From IMG/VR virus record IMGVR_UViG_3300022929_000093, positions 1 to 34,794 of that record: a stretch of DNA of 34,794 nt. One strand, written 5' to 3'. Shown in pieces: positions 1 through 7,892 of this stretch (position 1 is the stretch's first letter; the number at the start of each line of letters is the position of its first letter). The DNA comes from a virus. The notes under the pieces were generated by a model. It was given only the letters and a program-made list of their open reading frames with translations. It was not told the origin of the DNA and ran no database searches. A program made the position numbers and the translations under genes.

Positions 1-109
1 TTGACTTTTCGTTCAATAGAGAAACTTCGTTCTTTAGGTCATCTAGAATATCTTTCGGCACGTCTTCCATTAAGTAGCCATAGTTTTTGAAGTCATAAAA
101 AGTCGGCAA
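1..109 (-). CDS. Small phage protein, unknown function, cut by the window edge
   Basis: The reading frame is open from a TTG at 109 to the left edge of the window, giving 36 residues that begin MPTFYDFKNYGYLMEDVPKD and continue with an acidic, helix-prone stretch. An AGGGAGAG Shine-Dalgarno-like sequence lies about 10 nt upstream of the TTG. An internal ATG at position 70 is the alternative start. A competing ATG at 116 in another frame stops after seven codons. The gene lies just downstream of the holin-like gene in the same direction and is probably the next cistron of the late block. I do not recognise the family. The C-terminus is outside the window, so its length is unknown. Confidence 0.45.
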   Translation of the reverse strand, partial: MPTFYDFKNYGYLMEDVPKDILDDLKNEVSLLNEKS

Positions 110-132
110 AAGTCATCTCTCCCTTTTGTTGT

Positions 133-336
133 CTATAGCTTCATGAGAAGTGAACCAGCGAGACCGATTATGACTATTGTGCTACCCATGACCATAGCCT
201 CAAGCCGCCATAAGCGTTTGTCTAAGCCGGTCAGTTTGTCTTCGACAGAAGCGTACCGGATAGCACACTCTTTCTCGTGAGCTTCAAGTTCAAGAGCGAC
301 ACGCAATTCTGGTGTGACTGATTGTTCCAAGCGCAT
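133..336 (-). CDS. Small membrane protein, XhlA/holin-like candidate
   Basis: This 67-residue protein has a charged, helical N-terminal half (about residues 8-45, likely coiled coil) and one hydrophobic segment at the C-terminus (about residues 47-66, AMVMGSTIVIIGLAGSLLM). A cytoplasmic coiled coil followed by one C-terminal membrane helix is the layout of the XhlA (haemolysin/holin-associated) family found in phage lysis cassettes. It starts 3 nt after the stop of the oxygenase gene, in the late operon. A lysis role is an inference from topology and position near the end of the late genes. No endolysin is visible next to it, and it could equally be a small virion or membrane protein. Confidence 0.6.
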   Translation of the reverse strand: MRLEQSVTPELRVALELEAHEKECAIRYASVEDKLTGLDKRLWRLEAMVMGSTIVIIGLAGSLLMKL

Positions 337-339
337 ATC

Positions 340-915
340 CTATTCCCATTCTGCGTGTGATAAGCCTTCAAAGTTGCCAGCACTTCCCTTAATCATGATG
401 TTGAAGGAAATACTTATGCGAGGCTGAGTATTTTGGTTTACCGGCACCCAATGTTGTAGCCATGCTGGAAACAGCAAAATGCTGTTAGGCACTACGTTGT
501 ATTGCCAGCTATCTGAATTTTGGACGTTGTACGCTTTGAGAGACGGTGCAATTGCACACCTGTTTCTTGTGTCTATAAACTCAATAGGTGAATGGTCTAC
601 ACCCTCAAACGGAGGATAGTAGACGCCACTAAGCAAAGCGTTGCTGTGAGTGTGTGGTGGGTGGTCTTCATGCTGCTTGTTTACGTTGTACCACATCGAA
701 CTGAGGTACAAATTGCAATCCCAGTTCATGTAGTCTGCATATGTTTTTGACAGCCGAAGCACTGCGTCCATAAGGGGTTTAAACTCTACCCTTAGATGAA
801 TGTTTGATTGGCTGTGCCGATGCTCTAAGTCAATATGTTCTAAAAGAGCATCAGCGTTTTCAAGTAGGTCGTTCTCCCGCAAAATAGTGGTCGGGAAAAG
901 TGCGTCAATCATCAT
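340..915 (-). CDS. 2OG-Fe(II) oxygenase-like protein
   Basis: The 191-residue protein resembles the putative 2-oxoglutarate/Fe(II) oxygenases of the TIGR02466 type that recur in marine phages. The double-stranded beta-helix core runs from about residue 70 to 175. A histidine cluster (H85, H88, H90) precedes SNALLSGVYY. A distal H155 follows the strand SILLFPAWLQ, and R166 is placed to bind 2-oxoglutarate. Which residues bind iron is inferred from the family pattern. It starts with tandem ATGs and overlaps the upstream small protein by 4 nt (ATGA), so the two are probably translationally coupled. Its position among tail-fibre genes suggests it may modify a virion or host component, but the substrate is unknown. 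Confidence 0.75.
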   Translation of the reverse strand: MMIDALFPTTILRENDLLENADALLEHIDLEHRHSQSNIHLRVEFKPLMDAVLRLSKTYADYMNWDCNLYLSSMWYNVNKQHEDHPPHTHSNALLSGVYYPPFEGVDHSPIEFIDTRNRCAIAPSLKAYNVQNSDSWQYNVVPNSILLFPAWLQHWVPVNQNTQPRISISFNIMIKGSAGNFEGLSHAEWE

Positions 916-1277
916 CCAGAATAAGCCTCCCAGTTTTGAATGGCTTCATTCCAAACGTAATTTGTTGAAGTGTCTGTCGGCTTAGTAACAGGAGCCACCC
1001 AAGCAACGGATGAAGCATCCCATAACCAAGACGGAAAGGGTTTTAGAGGCTTAAAAATGTCAAGGTCAGGATCATAAGACCCACCTATGACAGCGTAAGA
1101 GCCTCTAAAAGAGCCGTTGTAACTTGTTTGCTTCCATGTTCCAGCGAACAAACCGTTTAAGAAAGCAATGCCAACTGCTTCACTTTCATTGCCATCACTG
1201 TCAAGTAACTCTGAGTTTTCAACTTTGATAACGTCAAGCACTGTATTGTTTTCGTCTAGTTTTGCAAAATGTGCCAT
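912..1277 (-). CDS. Small conserved marine-phage protein next to the tail fibre
   Basis: The 121-residue protein begins MAHFAKLDENNTVLDVIKV and contains NESEAVGIAF, WKQTSYNGSFRGSYA and a late Trp-rich segment with PFPSWLWD and YVWNEAIQNWE. I recognise this pattern from small proteins encoded near tail fibres in cyanophages and other marine phages, where the function is not established. It has no signal peptide or membrane segment. It lies 10 nt downstream of the large tail fibre gene and overlaps the oxygenase start by 4 nt. This fits a virion-associated or fibre-accessory protein, but that role is inferred from context only. Confidence 0.7.
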   Translation of the reverse strand: MAHFAKLDENNTVLDVIKVENSELLDSDGNESEAVGIAFLNGLFAGTWKQTSYNGSFRGSYAVIGGSYDPDLDIFKPLKPFPSWLWDASSVAWVAPVTKPTDTSTNYVWNEAIQNWEAYSG

Positions 1278-1287
1278 ATTTGTTCCT

Positions 1288-4200
1288 CTATATTGTCACT
1301 GAACCGGCACCAGTGAATGAGTAGATGTAATACGACCCAGACTGCGTAACGGATGGACTTCCGGAGGTCGAAGCCGCTTGTTGGCCTACACGAATAATGG
1401 CTCTTCCAGAGCCGCCATTTCCGGCATTGGTGTTAGCGTCTGCTCCACCAGCACCACCACCGTAGCCAGAAGGTGCGCTGCTTTTCCATGACGCTCCATT
1501 AGTTCCCGGTGTTGAGTAAGGGTCAGCACCACCACCGCCAAAATATTGACTGAGATAGGCATCTTGAGTTGCTGGGCCACCAAAGTTACTTCCGGCATTA
1601 CCAGCAGAACCAGCACCAGCACCACCAGCGGCTGCACCAGATGTCGCTGCACCACTGTAATCAGCGTTGCTTCCACCGGCTGGTGAGGAATGAGGGTCTC
1701 CGTTACCGCCTGTTGCCGATAAGGAAATTGGTCCGCCAGAAATAGTTGTAGTGCCACCAGTGCCACCAGTTGAGGTTCCGGCTGCGCTACCACCTCCGCC
1801 AATAGACACAGAAATTGTTGTTCCGGGGGTCATTTTGGCAGCACTGCTTGTTTGTCGTACTGTACCACCAGCACCACCGCCCCCATAGTAAGCACCCGGC
1901 AAGCCTCGTGAGCCACCCCCGCCACCACCAGCGGCAAAGGCATCAACAAACACAGGAACCGACAACTCAGAGGTTTCATACCAATCTGTGCCGTCATAAA
2001 CCTTTATGACTTCGTCTGCTGTGTTGTAATATGCGTCTCCAGCAGATGGGCTAGACGGATTGGTGGTTGCGAGTGCGTATGTAACGCCAGAGGATGCTGG
2101 AAGGTTAGTTAGCCCAGAGCCATCGCCTGTGACTGCCGTTGCAGCTAATGTTCCGGTGACTGTTACGCCAGACGATGAGGTTTCTAGTTTCTTTGCCCCA
2201 TTATGGTAAAGGTCAACTGCACCGGTGGAGTAGGTTCTTATCAAATCAGAGTTAGATGCGTTTCTAAGGTAGAAATTACCGTTTGAACTGAAAAGCAAAT
2301 CGTGGCCTGAGGCTTGAAACTGGGTAGTGCCACCTGCGGTAGCAGAAATCGTACAGCCGCCGTTTGTAGTTCCGATCTTTAGGGACGTGTTGTTATACAA
2401 TTGTAAAGCATTGGCTGATCTGTCCCAAAGCATATCATATCCAGTAGTCGCACCTTTGAAAATAACATCGCCACCGTTACCCTGACTGCTACTAAAATTT
2501 ATGTCACCAAGAATGTGGATGGGTGATGTATTACCACTCTGAATGTAGTTTACGCCACCCGAGTGTCTGATTTGTAGGTCGTTACTATTTCCCCAATAAG
2601 AGTACAAGCCATCGCCGCGAGATACGTTACCTGTGAACGCACCGCCAGCCAGAGGCATTTTGGTACTATCAGCTTGGGCTGGAAGGTTAGTTAAGTTTGC
2701 ACCTGATATGGCTGGAAGGGTCGCTGGGAAACGTGCGTCAGGCAGTGTTCCAGAGGTCAAGTCAGATGCAGAAGTCGTTGCTGTGACTGTCTCAGTTGCT
2801 GTTGCTAGGCCAGTAACGTGACCGTAAGTGTCGAGCGTTATGTCTTGGATGTAAGTCCGACCAGAGTTGTTACTGCTAGCTTGGCTGGATGTGTCGCTGT
2901 GGCTGAATGTTGTGCCAGATAGGTTCAAGCCTGAACCAGCAGAATAGGTCGTGTCTGTGTCTGTAACTGTCGTTGCAATAGTGCCGTTCGCAGCAATAGT
3001 GATGCCTGTTCCAGCGGTCAAGCTGGCTACTACATTAGCCGTATCTGTAACATCAGCACTAGCCTCGATACCGTCTAACTTCGCGCCGTCAGCGCCTACA
3101 TCTCTACCGTCAAAACTTTGACCGGATGCAAAACTAATATTGCCAGTCATCGTTCCACCAGCAAGTGGTAGCTTGGTTGCAATGCTGTTTGTAACTGTAG
3201 TGCTAAAGTTAGCATCATCACCAAGAGCCGCAGCTAGTTCGTTTAGAGTATTAAGTGCAGCAGGTGAACTATCGACCAAGTTAGATACGGCTGTGTCGGT
3301 ATAGCTTGTGTAGTACGAGCCTTGCTGACCATCGAGCAAGTCAGCATCCAAACCTGACCCAGAGCCATCGACTGTCTTTACAGCAACAAGTATTTCACTA
3401 GCTGTTTGGTCAGCCGTAGCAGAGGTTTCGATACCGTTAAGTTTTGTCTGAAGAGCATCTGTGAAGGCATTGGTATTGCTGTTATTTTCGTAAGCAGCTT
3501 TGATTTCAGCGTTGCTTTGGTCTGCTGTTGCACTGGCCTCAATTGCGTTAAGCTTAGATTTGTCAGAGGCTGACATAAGACCAGCCGCACTTGTCGTTGC
3601 TGCTGAGTAAGTTGTGTTTGTGTCTGTGCTTGAAACCGTAAGTGTATTGTTCGCCGTATTGTAAGCAACGCTTGATGCACCTGACCCAGCGAATGTCAGT
3701 GTATTGGTCGAAGCAATGTTCTCTGAATTTGAGCCATCTGAGACAGTCCAACCTGTGTACCCTGCTGGAAGCCCAGTCAATAAGCTACCGTTAACTGCTG
3801 GAAGCCTTCCTGAACCATCGAGGACGATTGCATTGCCAGCACTTGTTCCCGTGTTCAAAACGGCTGCTGTACCCAGCCCAAGATTACTGCGAGCACTGGA
3901 TACACTTGATACGTCAGAAAGATTGTTGCTGTTGATCAAAGCTCCACCAGCTGAAGCATAGGCTGCAACCCAGCTTGAGCCATCGTAGACTTTCATCAAG
4001 CTGTTTGTGTCATCCCAAAACAATGCGCCTGTCAGAAGAGCATTGCCGTCATTGTCTGTCGTTGGATTTCCACCACTGGTGTTCTTTGAGCCTAAATATC
4101 TGTCGTCAAATTGGTCATAGCTTGAAGCCGCTTGATTTGCGCTGCTTGCCGCGCTAACCGCGCTGGCGGCTGCATTGGTTTGGCTGTTTGACGCTGCTGA

Positions 4201-5751
4201 AGCGGAGTTAGCCGCATTAGTCGCCTGAGTGCTTGCTGTAGATGCACTGGTGGCTGCGTTGCTTGCTTGGGTCGATGCTGTTGAAGCACTGTTTGAGGCG
4301 TTGGTTGCACTTGTAGCTGCTGCTGTTTCTGAGGCTGCAGCTGCTGTTTCGGAAGCTGCAGCTGCTGCTGCATCACTTGCAACACCTGACTCACTTGCAG
4401 CAGCGTTGCTTGCGCTTGTAGAAGCTGCCGAAGCTGAATTACTAGCGTTTGTTGCGCTTGTTGCCGCTGAAGAGGCTGAATTAGATGCATTAGTAGCTTG
4501 AGTGCTGGCTGTTGAAGCACTTGTGGCTGCATTTGTTTCAGAAGTTGCAGCATTGCTTGCGCTGGTTGATGCTGCTGAAGCTGAGTTAGACGCATTAGTT
4601 GCTGATGTTGCTCCAGCTGTTGCGCTATTTGCTGCTGCTGTGGCTGAATTACTGGCGTTGGTCTCTGCAGTTTCAGCATTAGTCTCAGCAGTTTCTGCAG
4701 CGGTTTTTGCGGTATTAGCACTGGATGCACTGGTTGAAGCAGATGTAGCACTATTTGAGGCGTTAGTCGCCTGAGTGCTTGCTGTTGAAGCGCTTGTGGC
4801 TGCATTGGTTTCAGACGTAGCTGCATTAGTTTCGCTTGTAGAAGCTGCCGAAGCTGAATTAGAGGCATTAGTTGCTGAAGTTGCGCTGGCTGTTGCGCTG
4901 TTTGCCGCCGCTGTAGCTGAGTTAGCTGCATTTGTTTCAGCAGTTTCAGCGTTAGTTTCCGCTGTTTCTGCTGCTGTTTTTGCATTGGTTGCTGCAGTAG
5001 CTGATGCAGCTGATGCAGTGACATCCAGACCAGTTTGCACACGGTCAGCAGCAGTTTGTGCAGCATCTGAAGCAATAGAAGAAGCAGAATTGGCTGCTGC
5101 GGTGGCTGATGATGCGCTAGCATTTTGGCTAACCAACGCGGCTGCTGCTGATGTAGACGCAGCATTTTGACTTGATGTCGCTGAAGTAGCCGAAGCTGCT
5201 GATGCAGTAACATCCTGTCCGGTCTGAACACGGTCTGCTGCTGTTGCTATTTTGTCGGCTGCAACTTGTGCCGCATCTGTTGCCACTTGCGAAGCGTCAC
5301 TTGCGGCTGCGTTTTCACTGACCAAAGCTGCTGCTGCTGAAGCTGCGGCTGCTGTTCGATCAGAGCCTGTCTGTACCCTGTCGGCAGCTGTCTGAGTAGC
5401 GTCTGTAGAAACTTGTGCTGCATCGCTTGCTGCGGCAGCGGCTGAATTGCTTGCCGCTGTCCGGTCTAAGCCTGTTTGGACACGGTCGGCAGCGGTTGCC
5501 GCTGCATCGGATGCCGTGCCAGCACTAGAAGCAGCTGACGCTGCGGCAGCGTTCTCGCTGACCAAAGCGGCTGCGGCAGAAACTGCGGCTGCGTTCTTAC
5601 TTGCAAGTGCCGATGCCGCTGACGCAGCGCTATTGGTTTCTGAAGTAGCCGAATTAGTGGCAGAAGTTGCTGCTGCATCGACTGATGCTTGAATTGTGTC
5701 TTGGACTTCAGCAGTCGCACCTGTTGAGCCAAAAAAGCTAGTTTTTGCCAT
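1288..5751 (-). CDS. Large repeat-rich tail fibre with glycine-rich tip
   Basis: This 1487-residue protein has three visible parts. Residues about 20-545 are an Ala/Ser/Thr/Asn shaft in seven-residue units, like phage tail repeats. The middle (about 546-1250) has typical fibre motifs such as LFWDDTNSLMKVYDGSSWV, LPLAGGTMTGNISF, LDADLLDGQQGSYY and GDGSGLTNLP. The C-terminus (about 1285-1487) is a Gly-rich domain with GGGGGGSRGLPG and GGGSGRAIIRVG-like segments. Such Gly-rich tips occur in phage adhesins and bind host receptors. It is probably the trimeric host-recognition fibre. The start at 5751 has only a weak AGGA upstream. It follows the head-tail adaptor gene by 19 nt. The DNA is strongly biased by Ala and Gly codons, which creates long antisense open frames. 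Confidence 0.85.
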   Translation of the reverse strand: MAKTSFFGSTGATAEVQDTIQASVDAAATSATNSATSETNSAASAASALASKNAAAVSAAAALVSENAAAASAASSAGTASDAAATAADRVQTGLDRTAASNSAAAAASDAAQVSTDATQTAADRVQTGSDRTAAAASAAAALVSENAAASDASQVATDAAQVAADKIATAADRVQTGQDVTASAASATSATSSQNAASTSAAAALVSQNASASSATAAANSASSIASDAAQTAADRVQTGLDVTASAASATAATNAKTAAETAETNAETAETNAANSATAAANSATASATSATNASNSASAASTSETNAATSETNAATSASTASTQATNASNSATSASTSASSANTAKTAAETAETNAETAETNASNSATAAANSATAGATSATNASNSASAASTSASNAATSETNAATSASTASTQATNASNSASSAATSATNASNSASAASTSASNAAASESGVASDAAAAAASETAAAASETAAATSATNASNSASTASTQASNAATSASTASTQATNAANSASAASNSQTNAAASAVSAASSANQAASSYDQFDDRYLGSKNTSGGNPTTDNDGNALLTGALFWDDTNSLMKVYDGSSWVAAYASAGGALINSNNLSDVSSVSSARSNLGLGTAAVLNTGTSAGNAIVLDGSGRLPAVNGSLLTGLPAGYTGWTVSDGSNSENIASTNTLTFAGSGASSVAYNTANNTLTVSSTDTNTTYSAATTSAAGLMSASDKSKLNAIEASATADQSNAEIKAAYENNSNTNAFTDALQTKLNGIETSATADQTASEILVAVKTVDGSGSGLDADLLDGQQGSYYTSYTDTAVSNLVDSSPAALNTLNELAAALGDDANFSTTVTNSIATKLPLAGGTMTGNISFASGQSFDGRDVGADGAKLDGIEASADVTDTANVVASLTAGTGITIAANGTIATTVTDTDTTYSAGSGLNLSGTTFSHSDTSSQASSNNSGRTYIQDITLDTYGHVTGLATATETVTATTSASDLTSGTLPDARFPATLPAISGANLTNLPAQADSTKMPLAGGAFTGNVSRGDGLYSYWGNSNDLQIRHSGGVNYIQSGNTSPIHILGDINFSSSQGNGGDVIFKGATTGYDMLWDRSANALQLYNNTSLKIGTTNGGCTISATAGGTTQFQASGHDLLFSSNGNFYLRNASNSDLIRTYSTGAVDLYHNGAKKLETSSSGVTVTGTLAATAVTGDGSGLTNLPASSGVTYALATTNPSSPSAGDAYYNTADEVIKVYDGTDWYETSELSVPVFVDAFAAGGGGGGSRGLPGAYYGGGGAGGTVRQTSSAAKMTPGTTISVSIGGGGSAAGTSTGGTGGTTTISGGPISLSATGGNGDPHSSPAGGSNADYSGAATSGAAAGGAGAGSAGNAGSNFGGPATQDAYLSQYFGGGGADPYSTPGTNGASWKSSAPSGYGGGAGGADANTNAGNGGSGRAIIRVGQQAASTSGSPSVTQSGSYYIYSFTGAGSVTI
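4162..4980 (-). repeat. Three 273-bp tandem units inside the tail fibre shaft
   Basis: Protein residues 258-348, 349-439 and 440-530 form three consecutive 91-residue units (4708-4980, 4435-4707, 4162-4434). The first two both open with KTAAETAETNAETAETNA and share SATNASNSASAAST and SASTASTQATNASNSA in register. The third is more diverged at its start. Each unit equals 13 seven-residue repeats. The fifth position of each heptad is almost always Ala and the first is Ser or Ala, giving a small-residue 3/4 spacing as in an Ala-rich coiled coil. The nucleotide copies differ at many positions, so this is not a very recent duplication. Confidence 0.8.
5014..5496 (-). repeat. Four DRVQTG modules in the tail fibre shaft
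   Basis: The segment TAADRVQTGxDxTA occurs at residues 86, 121, 170 and 233 of the fibre. The spacings are 35, 49 and 63 residues, all multiples of seven. The charged module therefore stays in one heptad register while the Ala-rich filler between copies varies in length. Confidence 0.75.
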
Positions 5752-5770
5752 CTAATTTTTCCTGATTTTT

Positions 5771-6382
5771 TTAGTAGTCTTGGTAATTGTAAGATGGCTG
5801 TATGATTTGAGTACCGCCATTGGTCTCTTGATCATCGGCCATTTCTTGAAACTCGTTCAGCATTTGGTTGTATTTGAACTCGAACAACTCACCTCGTTCG
5901 TCGAGGTAATAGTCGCTTGCAAAGGTCAACCCTGCGTAAATGATCAAGTTGGAGGCAACTTGGGTCATTGCATTTTCGTCTGTTGAGTTCACCAAAGCTG
6001 GCATCTCAGCGTAATAATATAGAACCAATGTCCCACTGCTTGGCTGGGGGTATAGAAGTAATTCTGCCCCTTGCCTGGTGTAGAACATTGGATTCCCAGA
6101 ATGGTTGCTTTCATTCAGTTCCCGGAACCGTTTCATTGGAACTCTTTGAAGTTCGTACTGATCAAAATACAAACTGATAGTTTCCAAAAAGTCTGCCGGG
6201 AGAGTGGTTGACGTTGTTGCTGTGGTTATCGTTACCGTTTGCACCTTTTCTTGCATCGGTGTTCTAAGGCTTCGCTGAATACGGGCGATACCGTCAGTTA
6301 GGAACTGCTCGGTAAGTGCAGTTGTAATATCCGATCGATTAAGCAAAGCGTCAAAATGCGTCTTTAGCTGCCCATAATTCAT
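5771..6382 (-). CDS. Head-tail adaptor, SU10/P22 gp4-like or tail tubular A-like
   Basis: The 203-residue protein has the look of the phage adaptor family that joins the portal to the tail: an N-terminal helical region with LTEQFLTDGIARIQRSLRTP, then TTLPADFLETISLYFD, ELLLYPQPSSGTLVLYYYAE, and a C-terminal helix from about residue 140 to 185. The pattern of N-terminal helices followed by LPxDFLE and YPxPxxxxxLxLxYY is what I used for the call. It lies between the capsid-proximal small genes and the tail fibre, as expected for a connector. An AGAGGA Shine-Dalgarno sequence lies 8 nt before the ATG. It could be named tail tubular protein A by analogy with T7 gp11. Confidence 0.75.
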   Translation of the reverse strand: MNYGQLKTHFDALLNRSDITTALTEQFLTDGIARIQRSLRTPMQEKVQTVTITTATTSTTLPADFLETISLYFDQYELQRVPMKRFRELNESNHSGNPMFYTRQGAELLLYPQPSSGTLVLYYYAEMPALVNSTDENAMTQVASNLIIYAGLTFASDYYLDERGELFEFKYNQMLNEFQEMADDQETNGGTQIIQPSYNYQDY

Positions 6383-6394
6383 GGTCGTATTCCT

Positions 6395-6559
6395 CTACGC
6401 TTTAGTTCGCGGCTTTTTCGCCGTCTTTGCACTCTCGCGAAATGCAGTTGCCGTTGGCGCGTTTTTCGCACCTGGGGATCGCATCCGCTCGCCCGAACCA
6501 GCAGCAATTCTTGCTCGTTTCTTATGGATGTTTTTGTACAATCCTGGTTTTCCACTCAT
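6395..6559 (-). CDS. Small basic conserved protein downstream of the capsid gene
   Basis: This 54-residue frame begins MSGKPGLYKNIHKKRARIAA and continues with GSGERMRSPGAKNAPT, ending in a lysine-rich tail. It starts immediately after the TAG of the upstream gene (no gap) and ends 12 nt before the adaptor gene. I recognise the MSGKPGLYxNIHxKRxRIxxGSGExMRxPG pattern from small proteins next to capsid or adaptor genes of marine phages, with no assigned function. The high content of Lys, Arg, Gly and Pro suggests a nucleic-acid-contacting or disordered virion protein, which is inference. Confidence 0.75.
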   Translation of the reverse strand: MSGKPGLYKNIHKKRARIAAGSGERMRSPGAKNAPTATAFRESAKTAKKPRTKA

Positions 6560-6871
6560 CTAAACCACCTTGTCTGTTGTGATGAACGCATCGAGGTTTT
6601 CTGCTCGAAGCCGACGCATCACCTCTCTGACGTCTGTATTTGGATCTGTGATGTCAAAACCATCCCTCTTCCATGCTTCAGCGACCGCGACCGGGATCGA
6701 GGCCACCTTCATGAACTCGCCTTCGCGTTGGTTCAGGCTGTTGTTTCGTTCGTCTTTCAGCGCGTCTAGGAACTTGGTTGAAATGTTTTGACTAGTCTTC
6801 ATGAATAGCCCGTCAGCATCTGCACCAAAATCAGTGGTGGAGCCGACAAGATTTATGTCTTGATCGTTCAA
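6560..6871 (-). CDS. Conserved phage protein of unknown function, TTG start
   Basis: The 103-residue protein begins MNDQDINLVGSTTDFGADAD, followed by a helical stretch and a C-terminal module with FMKVASIPVAVAEAWKRDGF and REVMRRLRAENLDAFITT. I have seen similar C-terminal modules in small proteins encoded just after the capsid gene of marine podoviruses, with no known function. The start is TTG. It is supported by a perfect AAGGAG placed 6 nt upstream (6878-6883), and no ATG lies closer than residue 24. The gene abuts the 54-residue basic protein downstream. A head-completion or decoration role is possible but unproven. Confidence 0.7.
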   Translation of the reverse strand: MNDQDINLVGSTTDFGADADGLFMKTSQNISTKFLDALKDERNNSLNQREGEFMKVASIPVAVAEAWKRDGFDITDPNTDVREVMRRLRAENLDAFITTDKVV

Positions 6872-6904
6872 GATAATCTCCTTGGATATTTAAGATTGTA
6901 GGAC

Positions 6905-6953
6905 GTGAGGGGCGGCTCGTAAGGAGAGCAAACCGAGCCGTTGCTCCCCTCAC
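6905..6953 (-). terminator. Strong hairpin just after the capsid gene, possible terminator
   Basis: GTGAGGGG (6905-6912) plus CGGCTCG (6913-6919) pairs with CGAGCCG (6934-6940) and CCCCTCAC (6946-6953), giving 15 base pairs with a 5-nt bulge and a 14-nt loop. No real U-run follows on the minus strand. It is therefore not a textbook intrinsic terminator, but it sits where T7 has its T-phi terminator, right after the capsid gene. It could also be an RNA processing or stability element. Confidence 0.6.
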
Positions 6954-6971
6954 TCCTAAAGCGTCACACTA

Positions 6972-7862
6972 TTAGGTTAGTGCGTTAATCATGCCTGAAC
7001 CTTTCTGGTTCATGTGCATCAATCCGTATTCTCCGACAACGAAATGTTTCTCGGAGTCGCCCGTCTTGGCCAACAGTGTGCGGCTGAACGGACGCAGGAC
7101 GGCTGAACGCCACATTGACGGATCAAGCAAGAACGCATGGGTCGTCATTTGATGGCGGTTAAGCACAGTTTTGTAGCTTCCGAATGGGCCAACGTAGAGG
7201 TCAATCGCTGCTGTGAGCGTCTTGTTCTCATCGTTAAATGTCCGGTTGCGACCTGAGCTTGCCGTGAAGTTTGACACAATGATTGCGTCAGCTGGCTTGA
7301 TCATGAAGATCGTTGGATCTGCACCCTCGTTGAAACATTTCTGGCCCAAGTTGAGCAGCATTGTTTCTGTCAGTGCAGCTGTACCACCGGCTTCGGTAGT
7401 AGCAGCATCGATCAGCTGGTCGCAGCTGTCCATCTCACGGGCTACAGGGCCGGAGTTGTTACCGGTGACCTGTGCGTTCGATGCACCGATCATGGCGTGT
7501 TCCAAATCTCTTTTGATTGATTTCAGCGCACGACCAAGGGCGTATGCGGTGTCTTTTGCACGTCCATAATGGCTAATTGCATCAGCCGAAGCACTCACCT
7601 GAAATGCCTCTGTCAGGATCTGAGTAGTCCCGCTATGCATTGTTGTTGGGGTCAACGCATTGATTGTTGCGTCTGCACCTTCAACCTTGGCGTTGGACGC
7701 CGGGCTGCGAAGCGCATCTGATTGGTATTGGTAAACACGGTTGTGTACCTTCTGCGATTTCATCATCGAGAAGAATGGCGTGTCAAAGGGTGTAATATCG
7801 GTAATGATGTCCGAGACATCTTCTTTTTTACCGATAGTTTCGTATGAGGTAAAGGTACTCAT
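6972..7862 (-). CDS. Major capsid protein, SU10-type HK97 fold
   Basis: The 296-residue protein matches the pattern of the SU10-like major capsid family (DUF5309). It has an N-terminal MSTFTSYETIGKKEDVSDII, then ITPFDTPFFSMM and VYQYQSDALRSPASNAKVEG. A central helix carries RALKSIKRDLEHAMI, and the end has YKTVLNRHQ, AFLLDPSMW and EYGLMHMNQKG. The family adopts the HK97 fold and forms the icosahedral shell. The length is normal and no extra Ig-like domain is present. It follows the scaffold-like gene by 30 nt with AAGGAA before the ATG. The hairpin after the gene may set capsid mRNA levels. Confidence 0.88.
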   Translation of the reverse strand: MSTFTSYETIGKKEDVSDIITDITPFDTPFFSMMKSQKVHNRVYQYQSDALRSPASNAKVEGADATINALTPTTMHSGTTQILTEAFQVSASADAISHYGRAKDTAYALGRALKSIKRDLEHAMIGASNAQVTGNNSGPVAREMDSCDQLIDAATTEAGGTAALTETMLLNLGQKCFNEGADPTIFMIKPADAIIVSNFTASSGRNRTFNDENKTLTAAIDLYVGPFGSYKTVLNRHQMTTHAFLLDPSMWRSAVLRPFSRTLLAKTGDSEKHFVVGEYGLMHMNQKGSGMINALT

Positions 7863-7892
7863 GGTATTGTATTCCTTCTTTTTTTGTTGGGA

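Noticed and set aside
4092-5231. 379-residue minus-strand Gln/Leu-rich frame
   Set aside because: It is another frame of the same fibre repeats (poly-Gln/Leu from shifted Ala codons), with no independent start signal.
4162-5496. CRISPR-like array
   Set aside because: The repeats are in-frame coding units of 273 nt with no unique spacers.
4229-5692. Long plus-strand open frames over the tail fibre, three starting exactly 273 nt apart
   Set aside because: They are antisense shadows of Ala/Ser-rich repeat codons; their low-complexity Ala/Val/Leu products and exact repeat spacing follow from the fibre repeats.
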